Below, piece after piece: positions 10,085 to 21,728 of a DNA stretch of 64,000 bases. Under the pieces are notes generated by a model. That model saw only the letters and a program-made list of their open reading frames with translations. It was not told where the DNA came from and ran no database searches. The position numbers were made by a program, and so were the translations under genes. The stretch's first letter is position 1. Each line of letters begins with the position of its first letter. The stretch spans positions 51,136,455 through 51,200,454 of the forward strand of contig OZ038517.1 of NCBI GenBank assembly GCA_964036315.1. The letters are read 5' to 3'. This DNA is from Acanthosepion esculentum (taxonomy: Eukaryota > Mollusca > Cephalopoda > Sepiida > Sepiidae).

Positions 10085-10680
10085 GAAAATCGGCTCACTG
10101 TGTTGAGTGAGACAACTTTTCTCTCTGAATTCTATCTTGCACATCTCGTCCATGCTTGGAATATTGTTGCCACATACAGTCCTGTATTTTGGCTATTCAC
10201 CTGGAGCTCCTTGATAAAATCCAAAGAAGACTCGGCAATATTATTGGTCTTGATCTGGTAGTTTGGCTTAAGTCACTTATTCATAAGGTTGCCTCTCTGT
10301 GCCTTTTTTTATAAATACTTTCATAGTAATTGTTCAGATGAGATCTTCACTATGGTACCTATATGAATTTCAGTGCAATACTAGACTGATGGTGAGATCT
10401 CATCAATTTATATTTGAGCTAGCTAGATGTAGCCACAACTTCTATGCTAACAGTTTCTCGCACTTCTTGCTTGTGGAACCTCCTTCCTGCTCCTTGCTTT
10501 CCAGCCAACTTTAATCTGTAGAAATTTAAATGAAATGTCAATTGCTATCTACTGTTCTCTTGATTACTCTTTTCTTTTTCATTAATAATGTTTCTGTTCT
10601 TATTTCCTCCACATCCATTTACCCCTTGTCTGCTAGCGGCAGCACTGTATGGCTTGGGGTGATTCTGATTTAAAAAAAAA
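10085..10680 (+). mobile_element. LINE 3' end (family A)
   Basis: Decayed copy of the same ORF2 C-terminus as at 4080. In shifting frames it gives TCRPCLEYCCHI-, LDKIQR- and ASLCLF-like peptides, then the text for ANSFSHFLLVEPPSCSLLSSQ, and ends GGCTTGGGGTGATTCTGATT plus an A-rich tract. No frame is intact. Confidence 0.7.
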
Positions 10681-10904
10681 GAAAAAAAAAAAAGAAAAAT
10701 ATAGTAATTGTGAGTTCAATCCATAGACTGCGTAGTAAGTAAGACTCAGTGGAAACAGGGCAAGCAATAACTGAGCAGTTCTAAATAAGCACTTGATGGA
10801 TTGGGTTAATAGTAGGACTTGTATCTGGAAAAATCCAAGAAAGAAGGAAAAAAAAAAGGAAGTGAATGGATTTTTTTTTTTTACCTTATCCACACCTTTA
10901 TGGT

Positions 10905-11165
10905 TTATTTAATGACAAAATGTATTTTGGATTGTAAGAATTTTTTTTTTTTTTTCTTTTGCAAGTAAATACTACATTTACAATTTCCTGGCAATAGCAA
11001 TAATTTTTCTCAGATACATGTCCTAATATTTAACCCATAGCTGGGGGAAGAGATAGATTCATGCCCTTTCTCCAAGGGTATTTGTGTGTAAGTGAATGTA
11101 ACTAACCTGACTGGAATCCAAACTTAGCTCTCCAATTTCTCCTCCTCAATGAAATTGAAAAACTG
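10905..11165 (-). repeat. SINE (type X2 tail), antisense
   Basis: Reads as the inverse of the SINE module at 128-312: AACCCATAGCTGGGGGAAGA, CATGCCCTTTCTCCAAGGG, GTAAGTGAATGTAA, CTGACTGGAATCCAA. The tRNA-like head is largely lost at the 11165 side. Confidence 0.7.
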
Positions 11166-11414
11166 GTCAATTTCAAATCTTTTCATTTGTACCCACTCCT
11201 AAAATAACGACCATCATTCATATTTATCATTGTTATTGTAATATTTTGTTAAAGTTGTTACGATCAAATATTTGACGATAGAATAGGGTATTTTATAGTC
11301 GTGCAACTCGCCATGTGCTGCTTCAATCATTAACTTAAGAATTAAGATTCATCAGAAAATTCAAATAGGAAAACCATGAAATTCTCATGGATATTTCCAG
11401 TAGATATTAATGAG

Positions 11415-12085
11415 TGTTGCCAGTAATCAAAAGAGAACTAGGCAGGTTTACCAACTATTATATGACAGAGGTAGTAATATTCATTAAAAGGTGTTGCCAG
11501 TAATCAAAAGAGAACCAGGCAAATGTGGTGCTTACTGTACCATGTGCAACCAACTCTGCGCCTCTTGTTGGGTTGACCCTGCTCTTTTGTTGAGATAGTC
11601 ACAAGGATCACATGATGGATGGTGAACGACGTCAGGAGATATTGAATAAGGTAGTATTGATCTAGAACGCAAAGAAGGATGTCACTTGTCCACAGCAGTA
11701 GGCCTTACAAGAAAAACATGGCCTAACCTGATTTATAGAGAAACTGATGTCACTCCAGTTTTGCATAAGGTTCCCCTTTCTTACACACCATTTGTTGTTA
11801 CATATGTTGCAATTTCTCTGTGTGGGACACATGCACATATATTTAATTTTGTGTATGCCATAGCATTATAAAACTCTTCGAGAACCAAACATGTTTATTC
11901 TTTTTCCATTCAGCTATTCCATGCTGTCCATAAATAAAGGTGTTGTTATATCATGGATATAACAATGTCCATAACGAGAGAAAGGTAATTGGGAAAATAA
12001 ATATTTCTTTCCGTCACTCTCGTTACAACCCAATTCTACATTACTTAAGTGTTGCCAGTAATCAAAAGAAAACTAGGCAAATGTA
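11415..12085 (+). repeat. Three copies of a ~33-bp sequence in the last intron
   Basis: GTTGCCAGTAATCAAAAGAG followed by AACTAGGCA occurs at about 11415, 11493 and 12051, always in the same orientation and nearly identical. The spacing is irregular (78 and 558 bp), so this is not a simple tandem array. No function is evident. Confidence 0.7.
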
Positions 12086-12180
12086 CAAACTTGGTAGTGG
12101 ATAGAAATAATAATAATCTTTTTTTTTCTTCTATTGTTAAAATAATAATATTCTTTTTTCTTTTGTTGTTAAGTAATTGT

Positions 12181-12216
<36 letters not shown>

Positions 12217-12230
12217 CATTTTCTTTTCAG

Positions 12231-12476
12231 GATCTCAAAATTCACCCGAAGGCTACCAGTGACCCTGGCTCGTTGGGTGCTCCCATGCCTGGCACTGTTG
12301 TGAACATTCGTGTAAAGAATGGGGATAAAGTTGAGAAAGGACAACCAGTGCTTGTTCTTAGCGCCATGAAAATGGAAATGATTGTCACAGCACCAGTTGC
12401 AGGAACTATCAAGAATATTTCTGCTGATGTCGGCATGAAACTTGAAGGCGATGATTTGCTCATGGAGATTGAATGA
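12231..12476 (+). CDS. PC: Pyruvate carboxylase, terminal exon with biotin carrier domain
   Basis: The last exon encodes 81 residues plus TGA (12474-12476). It begins DLKIHPKATSDPGSLGAPMPG and ends GDDLLMEIE. It is a complete biotin carboxyl carrier (BCCP/lipoyl-like) domain: the APMPG turn, the conserved GDKVEKGQP segment, and the biotinylation motif AMKM, with the target lysine as residue 47 of the exon (12369-12371). That lysine carries the biotin arm that moves carboxybiotin between the two active sites. The acceptor TTCTTTTCAG ends at 12230, behind a run of about 30 T. The four exons in the window sum to 271 residues, consistent with the C-terminal quarter of an enzyme of about 1,180 residues. 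No stop or frameshift interrupts it. Confidence 0.97.
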   Translation, partial: DLKIHPKATSDPGSLGAPMPGTVVNIRVKNGDKVEKGQPVLVLSAMKMEMIVTAPVAGTIKNISADVGMKLEGDDLLMEIE

Positions 12477-12575
12477 AAGGGACTTTGTATTTTTTTGATT
12501 GTTTTGTCTGTTTGCCTGTTGTTGAACTGTAAACTCAGACAGAAAAAACTTACACATTCGGAAACATGTAATAAA
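12477..12575 (+). other. PC: Pyruvate carboxylase 3' UTR with AATAAA signal
   Basis: The sequence after the stop is U-rich, and a canonical AATAAA lies at 12570-12575, about 95 nt past the TGA. Cleavage would be expected some 10-30 nt further on. A longer UTR using later signals cannot be excluded. Confidence 0.6.
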
Positions 12576-12659
12576 TTTAAAATAACCCACACCTTATAAG
12601 CTTTATACAAGAAAAATATGGGGCAATGTATGCAGTGATCTTTAAGTAAACTTCCGGCA

Positions 12660-12835
12660 AAGAGAGAGAGAGAGACTGAATGTTAGTTTAATCTGTTTTG
12701 AGTTTAATGAGAAAGTAAAGTTTTTCCCCCTACTCAAAAATTGGAATAGATTTTTCTAGAAATTTTTCCTTTTTTTTCCTACTTTTTTTTTAGAAATTTT
12801 TTTTTTTTTTTTTTTTTTTGTCGAATTTATTTTTC
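12660..12835 (+). other. Region past the PC gene: GA run and T tracts
   Basis: A short (GA)n at 12660-12674 and several T tracts (12771-12819). No gene is seen. Confidence 0.5.
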
Positions 12836-12981
12836 TTCATGGAAGTCCAAAATACAAGTGGGGCTCCTGAGATGTCTTGACACACTTTCCAAAATTTGTA
12901 TTTCTATAACCAAACATCAGCTTTTGTCTTTCTTTTGGGCACTTGGCAGGCTTTTTGTTGGTTATACCATTACTTTCTTTG

Positions 12982-14378
<1,397 letters not shown>

Positions 14379-14382
14379 ACAG

Positions 14383-14447
<65 letters not shown>

Positions 14448-14865
14448 TTTCATTAAAAACGACTGACAAGGTGCTTTTATTTAGTTTTTTATATAATTTC
14501 TCGTGTGATCTAATGTTTTTCTTTTCAGATAAATTATATAAAAACTGTCCGAATGTTCTTTTTATCCAAGTGCTTTCGGCTATACATTTAGCCATTTTCA
14601 AGGATTATATTTCAACTGTTAGAATTAGAAATAGTTTGTTATATGTATGTTTTATAAAATTATTTATTTTTTTTGTTTCAAAACACGCTCAAGATATTAT
14701 GTCGATGTTCAAAGTTAATATTATTAAGTGTTGGTTTGTTTGTTTTTATTAATAAGGCTTCCATTATTTTTAGCCCTTTTTTTGCATGTGGATGATGCTA
14801 TTAGTGTTGTCGACAAGTATGTTCCGAATAGTGTCCAGTAGGTCTCCATGAATATTTAAATGAGA

Positions 14866-14923
<58 letters not shown>
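14379..14923 (+). repeat. Microsatellites (CA)n(TA)n and (TA)n
   Basis: (CA)n(TA)n at 14379-14442 and a (TA)n of about 25 units at 14871-14921. The intervening 430 bp is AT-rich; an open frame (14372-14752) runs through it with no recognisable protein. Confidence 0.9.
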
Positions 14924-14926
<3 letters not shown>

Positions 14927-16568
14927 TACTCTACTCTACGTAGTATATTGAGCACTTTTTGTGATTGGGGTTTTTGCTTAAAATTAGAAATTATGACACT
15001 GGGCATATCATTCATGTGATATGGGCTTCCATGGATATAAAATCTGTTCCAAATAGCAACAGACAATTTTCTATCCAGACTACTTATAAAACACCCATTG
15101 TCTGTAAAATGTCTTGAGCATTATGATTTTAAAAAAATAAAGAAAACATCGCAATTAATAAAGTTTAAATTTCTTCAAAACAAATTTATTTATAGAATTT
15201 CTATTATGATTGTCCGCCAATATTACTTAGCTTCAAGGATGTTTAACAAAAAGAAACACAATCTTCTAATCAGTAGTAAATAGAAATGGAGTTATCTCCC
15301 TTGAGTATTTTTCTTTTTTTTTTTTTTGTCTATAAGAATTATATGGAAACCAATAGTACAGAAAAATTCCTCACTTTATTTATTTTTTAAATTTCATTTT
15401 ATTTCTTTCTAAAATTTTATTTTATTTATTTTTAGTGCAACGATGCTAAAATGCTTACAGAAAATGTGCAAAAAGTAAAGTTTTATTTCTTGTCATGTTC
15501 AAAGAGATACGTCAACCATAGCTGTAAACTCAAATGACTTTCCAAATAATGACCTTTTCTAAATATTTTTTTTTTCAGTTGGAGAACTCTTTTTCAAGAA
15601 ACCAAGATGCTAGCTGAAGGGGCCATTCAGTAGATTGCTTCCTAGTCTGTGTTTTTTTTTTTTTTTTAAATCCCATATTTTGTCTTTCTCAAGAATTGTG
15701 GCCTTTCCAAGTGCCAGAATGTCACAATGAATTTGGATATAGACTACAGATTCCTTTCTCCAAAATGCAAGCTTGGATGTTTTTAAGAATCTAAATAAAG
15801 GACACATAGATAGTCAAGTGCATATCTGACCTAAAGATAAATTTGAAAAAGATTTGGTGTCAGGAAGAGCATCTGATTGTAAACCTTACATGTAAAAGTG
15901 CACAAGTTTTCGATATTCTTTCTCGCATTCCTTCTGCTATAGATTTCTGTCTCTGTTTATAACCCTCTTTCTCTTTTTCTATTTCTCTCACTCATTTCAC
16001 AGTTCTTTTTTTCTCTGTGTATTTTCATAACTCTCTCTCTCTCTCTCTGGCCATTCCTCCATAGCAAATATTCAAACAAGCTATGTTACATTCCATAGTT
16101 CCACCAGTCCAGACCTTCACATCTAGGACACACCATGACATGCCATGTACTTTAGTGTCAACACATTCTCATCACGTGTCCTGGGTATGACAATAAACTG
16201 CGTCTAACAACAAGGCCTCTGAAAATACATTTTTGAAAAAATAATGTTACCAGCTGTACGTTTTTGAAAAAAATATTACGAGCTATGCATTTTTGAGGAA
16301 AAAATATTAACAGAAATAGATTTTTGACAAAACAAAAATATTACCAGGAAAAAAGAAAAAAGTTGTTGGCATTAAATGACCCATTGAGGTTGATATTTCA
16401 TAAAACAAACCAAGCCAAACCATTCTTATCACCATTGTATTTCTTTGGTAAGGAAGAGATTTCACTCAGACATCTTCTTTCCCAAAAATGTCACTTTGTA
16501 GAACAGACTCCCAATAGGATGTTTCTTCAATTAATAAACCAATTTAAGTCTAGGGGTCATCTACCTTA
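14924..16568 (+). other. AT-rich stretch without recognised genes
   Basis: Contains GTTATCTCCCTTGAG at 15291, several T tracts, a (CT)n at 16031-16048, and three imperfect copies of a ~45-bp unit with TTTTTGAAAAAATATTACCAG at 16225-16345. I see nothing else to annotate. Confidence 0.55.
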
Positions 16569-16930
16569 GATATCCTCAGGGCCGGCTGAAGGTACTGGTA
16601 CCTTGGGCAGTTACCTGGGTGCACCTTCAAGACCAAGGGCACCATCATGTTGCCATGTCACATGTTTGGGATATTCCAAAACTAAGGTTTATAAAAACAT
16701 ACTTTCAGTCATCCATGACGCAAGACAGGTTAAATTCTTTGGCTATTTTGTTAAAAGAAAATGATCTTGTAACGGAGATAGGTGTAGAAATTGTCATGAA
16801 AAGATTTGCAGAACTAAAGCCGAGAAAAAAAAGGTTTATGTAGGATTACGAACAGTTATACTTGTAAGGGCGGTGAATTTCAGCTTGCCTCTGGGTTGCC
16901 AGCAACCCTAGGGCTGCCACTGTATATCCT
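16569..16930 (+). mobile_element. Internally deleted hAT transposon with 8-bp target duplication
   Basis: The element runs 16577-16922. It starts CAGGGCCGGC, as many hAT elements do, and ends GGGCTGCCACTG. It is flanked by GATATCCT (16569-16576) and TATATCCT (16923-16930), an 8-bp target duplication with one change, the size hAT elements make. Inside, 16660-16843 encodes IKTYFQSSMTQDRLNSLAIL and ENDLVTEI, which is the C-terminal dimerisation region of hAT transposases, up to a stop at 16841. Most of the transposase, including the catalytic part, is gone. Confidence 0.8.
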
Positions 16931-17454
16931 CATAATATGCACTTGTTACACCATTTCTTCACATCCTTACAACCTCATTCAGCGACACTATTTTGAGTGA
17001 CTCTTGAGCCTTGGGTTGGCAGATTTTGACATAGAGACAATAGATGTCAAAATCTGTTTTTTTTTTTTTAATCTGTGTTGATTGGTAAGCATTGGCCATG
17101 TTTATACTTGAGGCTATAGGTAAGCATTAGCCATGTTTATACTTGAGGCTATAATATAGAAAATGGAATATAGGAAAACTAGTAAAAAAAGGCTTAAATT
17201 TTGAATTCTGTTGTCTTATTTCAATCAATAAGAACATCAGAACAATTGAAATAAATTAAGAAAAATTGTTACCATGGCAACCTTGCTACTTAAAAACACT
17301 GGTTAATTTAAAATTTAAAAAAAGATTTGACAGTTAATAAAATTAAAAATAAATATTTGTGACTCAAATAGCTGAACCAATCAATGAGATTCGTACATAG
17401 GAAAATGTATAATATCTTGTTTTGATGCTGGATGGTAAGAAAAATAAATTTAGT
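16931..17454 (+). other. AT-rich stretch without genes
   Basis: One short direct repeat, TAAGCATTGGCCATGTTTAT at 17087 and 17122 (one base different), spacing 35 bp. Nothing else recognised. Confidence 0.5.
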
Positions 17455-17725
17455 ATATCTAAATTATGGCCATCTACTAGGGGCAATCCCTATTGCAGAC
17501 TCTGCTCAGGCACATTTGTGTTTGATCCTACCTGTGGCACATTACTGCAACTATACTGAGCGAATCTTAGTTACAGTTTCTGGGAGAGAGAGCACTTTAT
17601 ATGGCGTGATGAACTGTCTGAACAAGGCCAGTACACTGAAACCCTCAGTCACGATGACTTGTGACTACATGCTAGTGCAACTGTCGGTGGCTCCCAGATA
17701 GTTCCATCTACCCAACTTCATTCAC
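17455..17725 (-). repeat. SINE (family A) body, antisense
   Basis: Inverse of the SINE body at 4925-5265: CTAGGGGCAATCCCTATTGC, CTCAGTCACGATGACTTGTGA, GTCGGTGGCTCCCAGATA. Head absent. It abuts the next SINE within 12 bp. The 89-codon open frame here is not a gene. Confidence 0.75.
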
Positions 17726-17736
17726 AAGGTTTGGAG

Positions 17737-18118
17737 GCTTACAGCCACATAACGTTGAATCACTGGTCCTGTACGATCACCAAAGTTAAACAATGTTGAG
17801 CCTGGTCAGCACCTAGATGGGTGACTGCCTGGAAATACCAGGTGCTATAAGCTTCGATGTGTGGGTGGTGTAATGGATAATGGCTCGGGGTTGTCAATTG
17901 GAGAGCCCAATTCCCATTGGGTTTGTCATATTCACATACGTGCAAATACCCTTGGGAAAGGCATGAATCCACTTCTACCTGCCCTCCACCCCAGCTATGG
18001 GTAAAACTTGTATCACTAAATCAATATTCTCAAAAAAGGAAAAAAATTTTTTATAATCTAAAAAATATTTTCTGTCTTTAAATAACCTGCAAAGGGTTGA
18101 TAAGCTGTAAAAAACAAA
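17737..18118 (+). repeat. 5S rRNA-headed composite SINE, copy 2 (best preserved)
   Basis: 17737-17854 (118 bp) is a clear 5S rRNA relative, with box A CACCAAAGTTAAACAATGTT, intermediate element AGATGGGTGACTG and box C GCCTGGAAATACCAGGTGCT in the right order. A second, tRNA-like promoter unit follows (GGTGGTGTAATGGATAATGG, then CAATTCCCATTGGG in the B-box position). Then come the middle CCCTTGGGAAAGGCATGAATCC, AGCTATGGGTAA and the tail AAATAACCTGCAAAGGGTTG. It is not a functional 5S gene because the flanks and tail are SINE-like and the copy at 5317 shares them. Confidence 0.88.
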
Positions 18119-18365
18119 TCGATTAGCTGATTAGCTACGGAGCCATGTCTTTTAGATTTGTTTACATTCTCTGGAACATAAATGTATAGAAACTACTGTG
18201 GCCACAAAGTGAGGGATCAGTTTACATAATTATTATAATATAGAATTGATCTCCCACTTTATATCCACATATAAGAAATAGTCTTACAATTTCTAAAAAT
18301 ATTTTCTGGCTTTAAATAACCTGCAAAATGTAGATAAGCTGTAGAAAACGAAAGAATGAATCGAT
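18119..18365 (+). repeat. Dispersed repeat block R, copy 3, plus a SINE tail fragment
   Basis: 18125-18275 repeats block R (TTCTCTGGAACATAAATGTA, GTGGCCACAAAGTGAGGGAT, AATTGATCTCCCACTTTATA). 18285-18365 is a second X2-type tail (TTTCTGGCTTTAAATAACCT). Confidence 0.65.
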
Positions 18366-18374
18366 CACTTGCAA

Positions 18375-18550
18375 GGCTTTGGTCAACCCAGGGTTAGGTT
18401 TTCAATCACTTTCCAAAGATGCCACATGCTGGGATCACCTCCTGAGGCCAATAACATCAAGAAATCACCTCCCTGACAAATCAACCATGTTGAGATTCAA
18501 ACCCAGGTCGTGTGTTTGGAAAGCAAATGTTCTAATCACTTCGATAAAGA
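18375..18550 (-). repeat. tRNA-derived SINE head (family A related), antisense
   Basis: On the minus strand an A-box-like CGAAGTGATTAGAACATTTGC is followed by the B box CTGGGTTTGAATCTC, in the order and spacing of the head at 4840. The body differs from family A. Confidence 0.6.
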
Positions 18551-18616
18551 AAATTGTGATAACACATCATTCATAATTATAATTTATGATAATTAATTAG
18601 GTTCTAAGGAAAAATA

Positions 18617-18760
18617 TACAGGGTGATTTTAAAAAAAAAAAAAAACAAAAAAAAACACCCTATTTTATGTATGATGGACTCTCCTGTCTAACTATAATTT
18701 TTACAAGACAGGAGAGTTCATTTTACATAAAACAGGGAGTTACTTTTCAGTCACCCTGTA
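18617..18760. mobile_element. Palindromic MITE, 140 bp, TA target site
   Basis: Ends CAGGGTGA (18619) and TCACCCTG (18758), flanked by TA on both sides. The inner arms ATGGACTCTCCTGTCTAA and ACAAGACAGGAGAGTTCAT pair, so almost the whole element folds back. TA target and the small size suggest a Tc1/mariner-type MITE. Confidence 0.8.
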
Positions 18761-18859
18761 GAATTAAATTCAAATAATTTATAATAAAATATTATTAAGG
18801 TATTTAACCAGTATCTATTTTAATACTATTTTATTTTCCTCAGCCAGAAAAGGTATAAA

Positions 18860-19480
18860 TGGCATCTCCCACCCCCCCCAAAAATGCTATAAAATTTAAA
18901 AACCCTATAAAAACCTATTTTGTTATGAATCAAATTGAATTGGGATATCAGCTATTCAATTTTCTTCTCACCTGTGGAACTCTCATCTGGTTTCTTGCTT
19001 CTCTGCCATCTACAGTCATTGAAATTTTAAATAAGATGCCAATTGCCATCTTCTGTCTTCCTGAACACTTTAACCTGGAATGACAATCTTTTATATTCGC
19101 ATCACATTGTCACAGGTGATGAAAAATGGGTTTTGCATGTCAACAGAAACTGAAAAAGATGGTGGTTATCACAAAATGAGAAACCAGTGCAAACACTGAA
19201 ACCAAGACTCCATCCATGTCCTTGTTTTGTGCCTGGTGGAATATGAAAGGGGTCATCCATTAGGAATAATAAAAAAAATGGAAGGACCCTCCCTGGAGAC
19301 GTTTATCACCAGCAACTCGATTGGTTCAACAAAACATTGTCACTCACCATCTTCTGTCTTCCTGAATTGGGTTCTTTTATTGTCGTTTCTCTTCACTAAA
19401 ATCTTTTCATTCTCCTTAATGCCACTAACAAGGAGTTACTAGGAATTATCACCTTGCTTGGGGTGAAATAATTAAAAAAA
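18860..19480 (+). mobile_element. LINE 3' end (family A) interrupted by a mariner fragment
   Basis: 18940-19080 carries text for TCGTLIWFLASLPSTVIEI, corresponding to the SRLWNSLPxxCFP part of the LINE C-terminus. 19367-19480 resumes the LINE 3' end, closing with CCTTGCTTGGGGTGAAATAA and an A tract. Between them is the mariner piece annotated separately. Confidence 0.7.
19085..19335 (+). mobile_element. Mariner transposase fragment inside a LINE
   Basis: One frame gives HIVTGDEKWVLHVNRN, then KRWWLSQNEKPVQTLKPRLH, the region around the first catalytic Asp of mariner transposase. Later text (CAGCAACTCGATTGGTTCAAC) fits the QQLDRLN region. No inverted termini are seen. The identical 20-bp string starting CCATCTTCTG and ending TTCCTGAA lies on both sides (19046-19065, 19347-19366). 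Confidence 0.75.
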
Positions 19481-20023
19481 AATATAATAAATAAATTTAA
19501 CTATTTTGGTATCCTTAAAATCAAAATAGGATTTGTATAATGTATTGGGTTGGCTAAAAAATAGGTTCTGTTTATTAAGTAAATTTTCTGCTTAAAAACC
19601 AAACAGACATTTTGGGCAACCCATTATATATATATAAAGGGAAGCATCATCTTGGGAGCCATTTTTTTTTTTTTTTTTTCTGCTAAATTTGCATTCTTCA
19701 TTCGAACAATCTGCTATAACAAAGTATGCAGCCTATCTGAATTTCTGGGATGAGAAGTTATCATTCTTTATGTGCGGACAAAGCAAGCAATAACTGAGCA
19801 GTGCTAAATTAGAGCAAGACGAGATATCTTTAAACATGGCCAGTGGAATGAGAACAATCTAATTGTAGATTAAAGGGTTCAGTTCGAATTCCCTGTAGAT
19901 TATTTGGATTAGCATGCATCTGATGAAGGCTGGTTGGCACAATGGCCAAAACGTTGTGATAACAACAACAAAAATGAGGACAGTAGCCCACATGTAAATA
20001 AAGCCACTGCCACGTGGCATCGT

Positions 20024-20063
20024 CAGTGCAAGGGAGATAGATCTTGTTATCTCCCTTGCACTG
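20024..20063. repeat. Perfect 16-bp hairpin
   Basis: CAGTGCAAGGGAGATA (20024-20039) and its exact inverse at 20048-20063 with an 8-nt loop. It contains both orientations of the dispersed GGGAGATA/TATCTCCC motif. Confidence 0.9.
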
Positions 20064-20394
20064 GCAGCATGTGTATATTTGCAGTTTGTATTAGATTATT
20101 CAATGCAATTTCTTTTTCTCTTGATATATCTTGGCTGGTGTGTTCTCCAACCCTCCAATTTTTTTTTTCTTTAGAATTTAGTTTTCTCTTTTCTTTCACC
20201 ATTTCTCTTCCTGAGCTTTTACAACATTACACCACCTGTGCATCCAACCTTACAGCACCTGGTATTCCCAAGCGATACCTCCCTCTAGGTTACTGACCAG
20301 ACTTAACGTTTAACTTTGGTACATGATATGGCTGTATGTTATACAAGCTATTAATATCCATTATATCCAATCCAGATCCCAAATCCAGGGCCAT

Positions 20395-20955
20395 CTCACT
20401 CGTCTTGGAGGAAGTCCACCCTGGTTGATCTCCTATCTTTGGTCATACACGGAGATTTGGGGTCAAAGTATCAGGCGAGATCATCTGACCATCTTACAAT
20501 TTTGGCCACTTTCTAGTTCTGTTTTCCAATTCCTTGGTGTCCACTCTGCTACTCTAATAGTCTACCTGTTGTCTTTGAGACAAGAGACATAGCCAGCCCT
20601 TGTATGTTTGCAATCCTTGTTGGTCTCAATTATGTCCTTCACTTTCTGTTTGACCTCCACCTATGGCCATACTGGGCCATGCGGGGGCCAAAGTATCGGG
20701 TTAGATCGTCATGCCATCTTGCCTTTTGACAACCTTTGGTTCTTTTCCACTGACTTGTCCACTTAGCCACTCTAATGGTTCACCTGTTGTCTCTGAGATG
20801 AGAGACATGGCCAACCGATCTATGCTTGCCTTTCTTGGTGGTCTTGATTACGTCCTTCACTCTAGTCTGCTGTCAAATCCAGGTGTTACTCTTTCTGTCG
20901 CATAAGGTGATGCCGAACATGATTCGTACCATTTCAAGGTGGGCCACTGCAAGAA
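20395..20955 (-). mobile_element. Non-LTR retrotransposon C-terminal fragments (family C), antisense
   Basis: The minus strand encodes pieces of a LINE ORF end: ERVTPGFDSRLE-, TKKGKH-, MSLISETTGEPLEWLSGQVSG-like text, in the order expected for the region after reverse transcriptase in RTE-like elements. Two overlapping copies of the same segment appear (20395-20700 and 20640-20955). Confidence 0.6.
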
Positions 20956-21002
20956 TCTCTGCAGTTTTAGATATATTCAGAAAAAGCATAAATAAACGAT
21001 AT

Positions 21003-21400
21003 ATACCCATCAGTTATGTGCTGGGGAGAAGAAGACAAGTCATACCTTTTCTTAAGGGTATTAGCACGTAAGTGAATTTAATGGATTCGACTGGAAAGTC
21101 AGTCAGTTATTTTCCATGCATGATACATGCATAGGCGATCATGTATCTTTCGGTACATGACTGACAAGGCAGATTTTTTTTTTCCCGCAGTTGGTTGCCA
21201 TTTCTTTCTGCGGTAGACCAGTTGCCATCCAAGGCTTTAGAACCCGGTCTGTCCTGCTATTTATCCATAGCTGGGGGAGAAGAGGATTCATACCTTTCCC
21301 AAGTGTATTACTACATAATTGAATGAAATGGATTCGACTGGAATTTGAACTCGCCTCTTGATTCCTCATTCTGAGCCACTATCCATTGCTCCGCAACAAC
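21003..21400 (-). repeat. SINE (type X1), antisense, plus a partial second copy
   Basis: 21103-21400 is a near-complete X1 SINE read from its 3' end: GATCATGTATCTTTCGGTAC, TGACTGACAAGGCAGA, TTGGTTGCCATTTCTTTCTG, CATAGCTGGGGGAGAAGAGG, ACCTTTCCCAAGTGTATTA, CGACTGGAATTTGAACTCG (inverse B box) and GAGCCACTATCCATTGCTCC (inverse A-box side). 21003-21095 holds a truncated extra copy of the middle. Confidence 0.8.
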
Positions 21401-21439
21401 TAATATCTACTTATAGACTCAAACAGAAACAACCAATAC

Positions 21440-21660
21440 TTCCAAATTCAAGTTCCATTGCCTTGGTGTCCTCTCTGTCACTCCAATAATCTACCTGTTG
21501 TCAACCCATCTTGCCCGTCTTGGTGGTCTTGATTATGTCCTTCAGTCCAGTCTGCTGTCAGATCCAGGTGTTTCCCTCCCTGTCATGTAAGGTGATGCCA
21601 AGCATGATTCGCTCTGTTTTAAGTTGGGCCACTGTAAGCATTTCCACAGTAGTAGTGTTC
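21440..21660 (-). mobile_element. Family C LINE fragment, third copy, antisense
   Basis: Repeats the 20826-20955 segment: GTCTTGGTGGTCTTGATTAT, GTCCTTCAGTCCAGTCTGCTG, AAGGTGATGCCAAGCATGATT. On the minus strand this is the ERIMLGITLHDR-like region of the LINE C-terminus. Confidence 0.6.
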
Positions 21661-21662
21661 TG

Positions 21663-21727
<65 letters not shown>
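21663..21727 (+). repeat. (TA)n microsatellite
   Basis: About 32 TA units; open frames in both directions are artefacts. Confidence 0.95.

Positions 21728-21728
<1 letters not shown>

Noticed and set aside
17737..17854. Functional 5S rRNA gene
   Set aside because: Diverged positions, no terminator T run right after the 3' end, and a SINE body attached that is shared with the copy at 5317.
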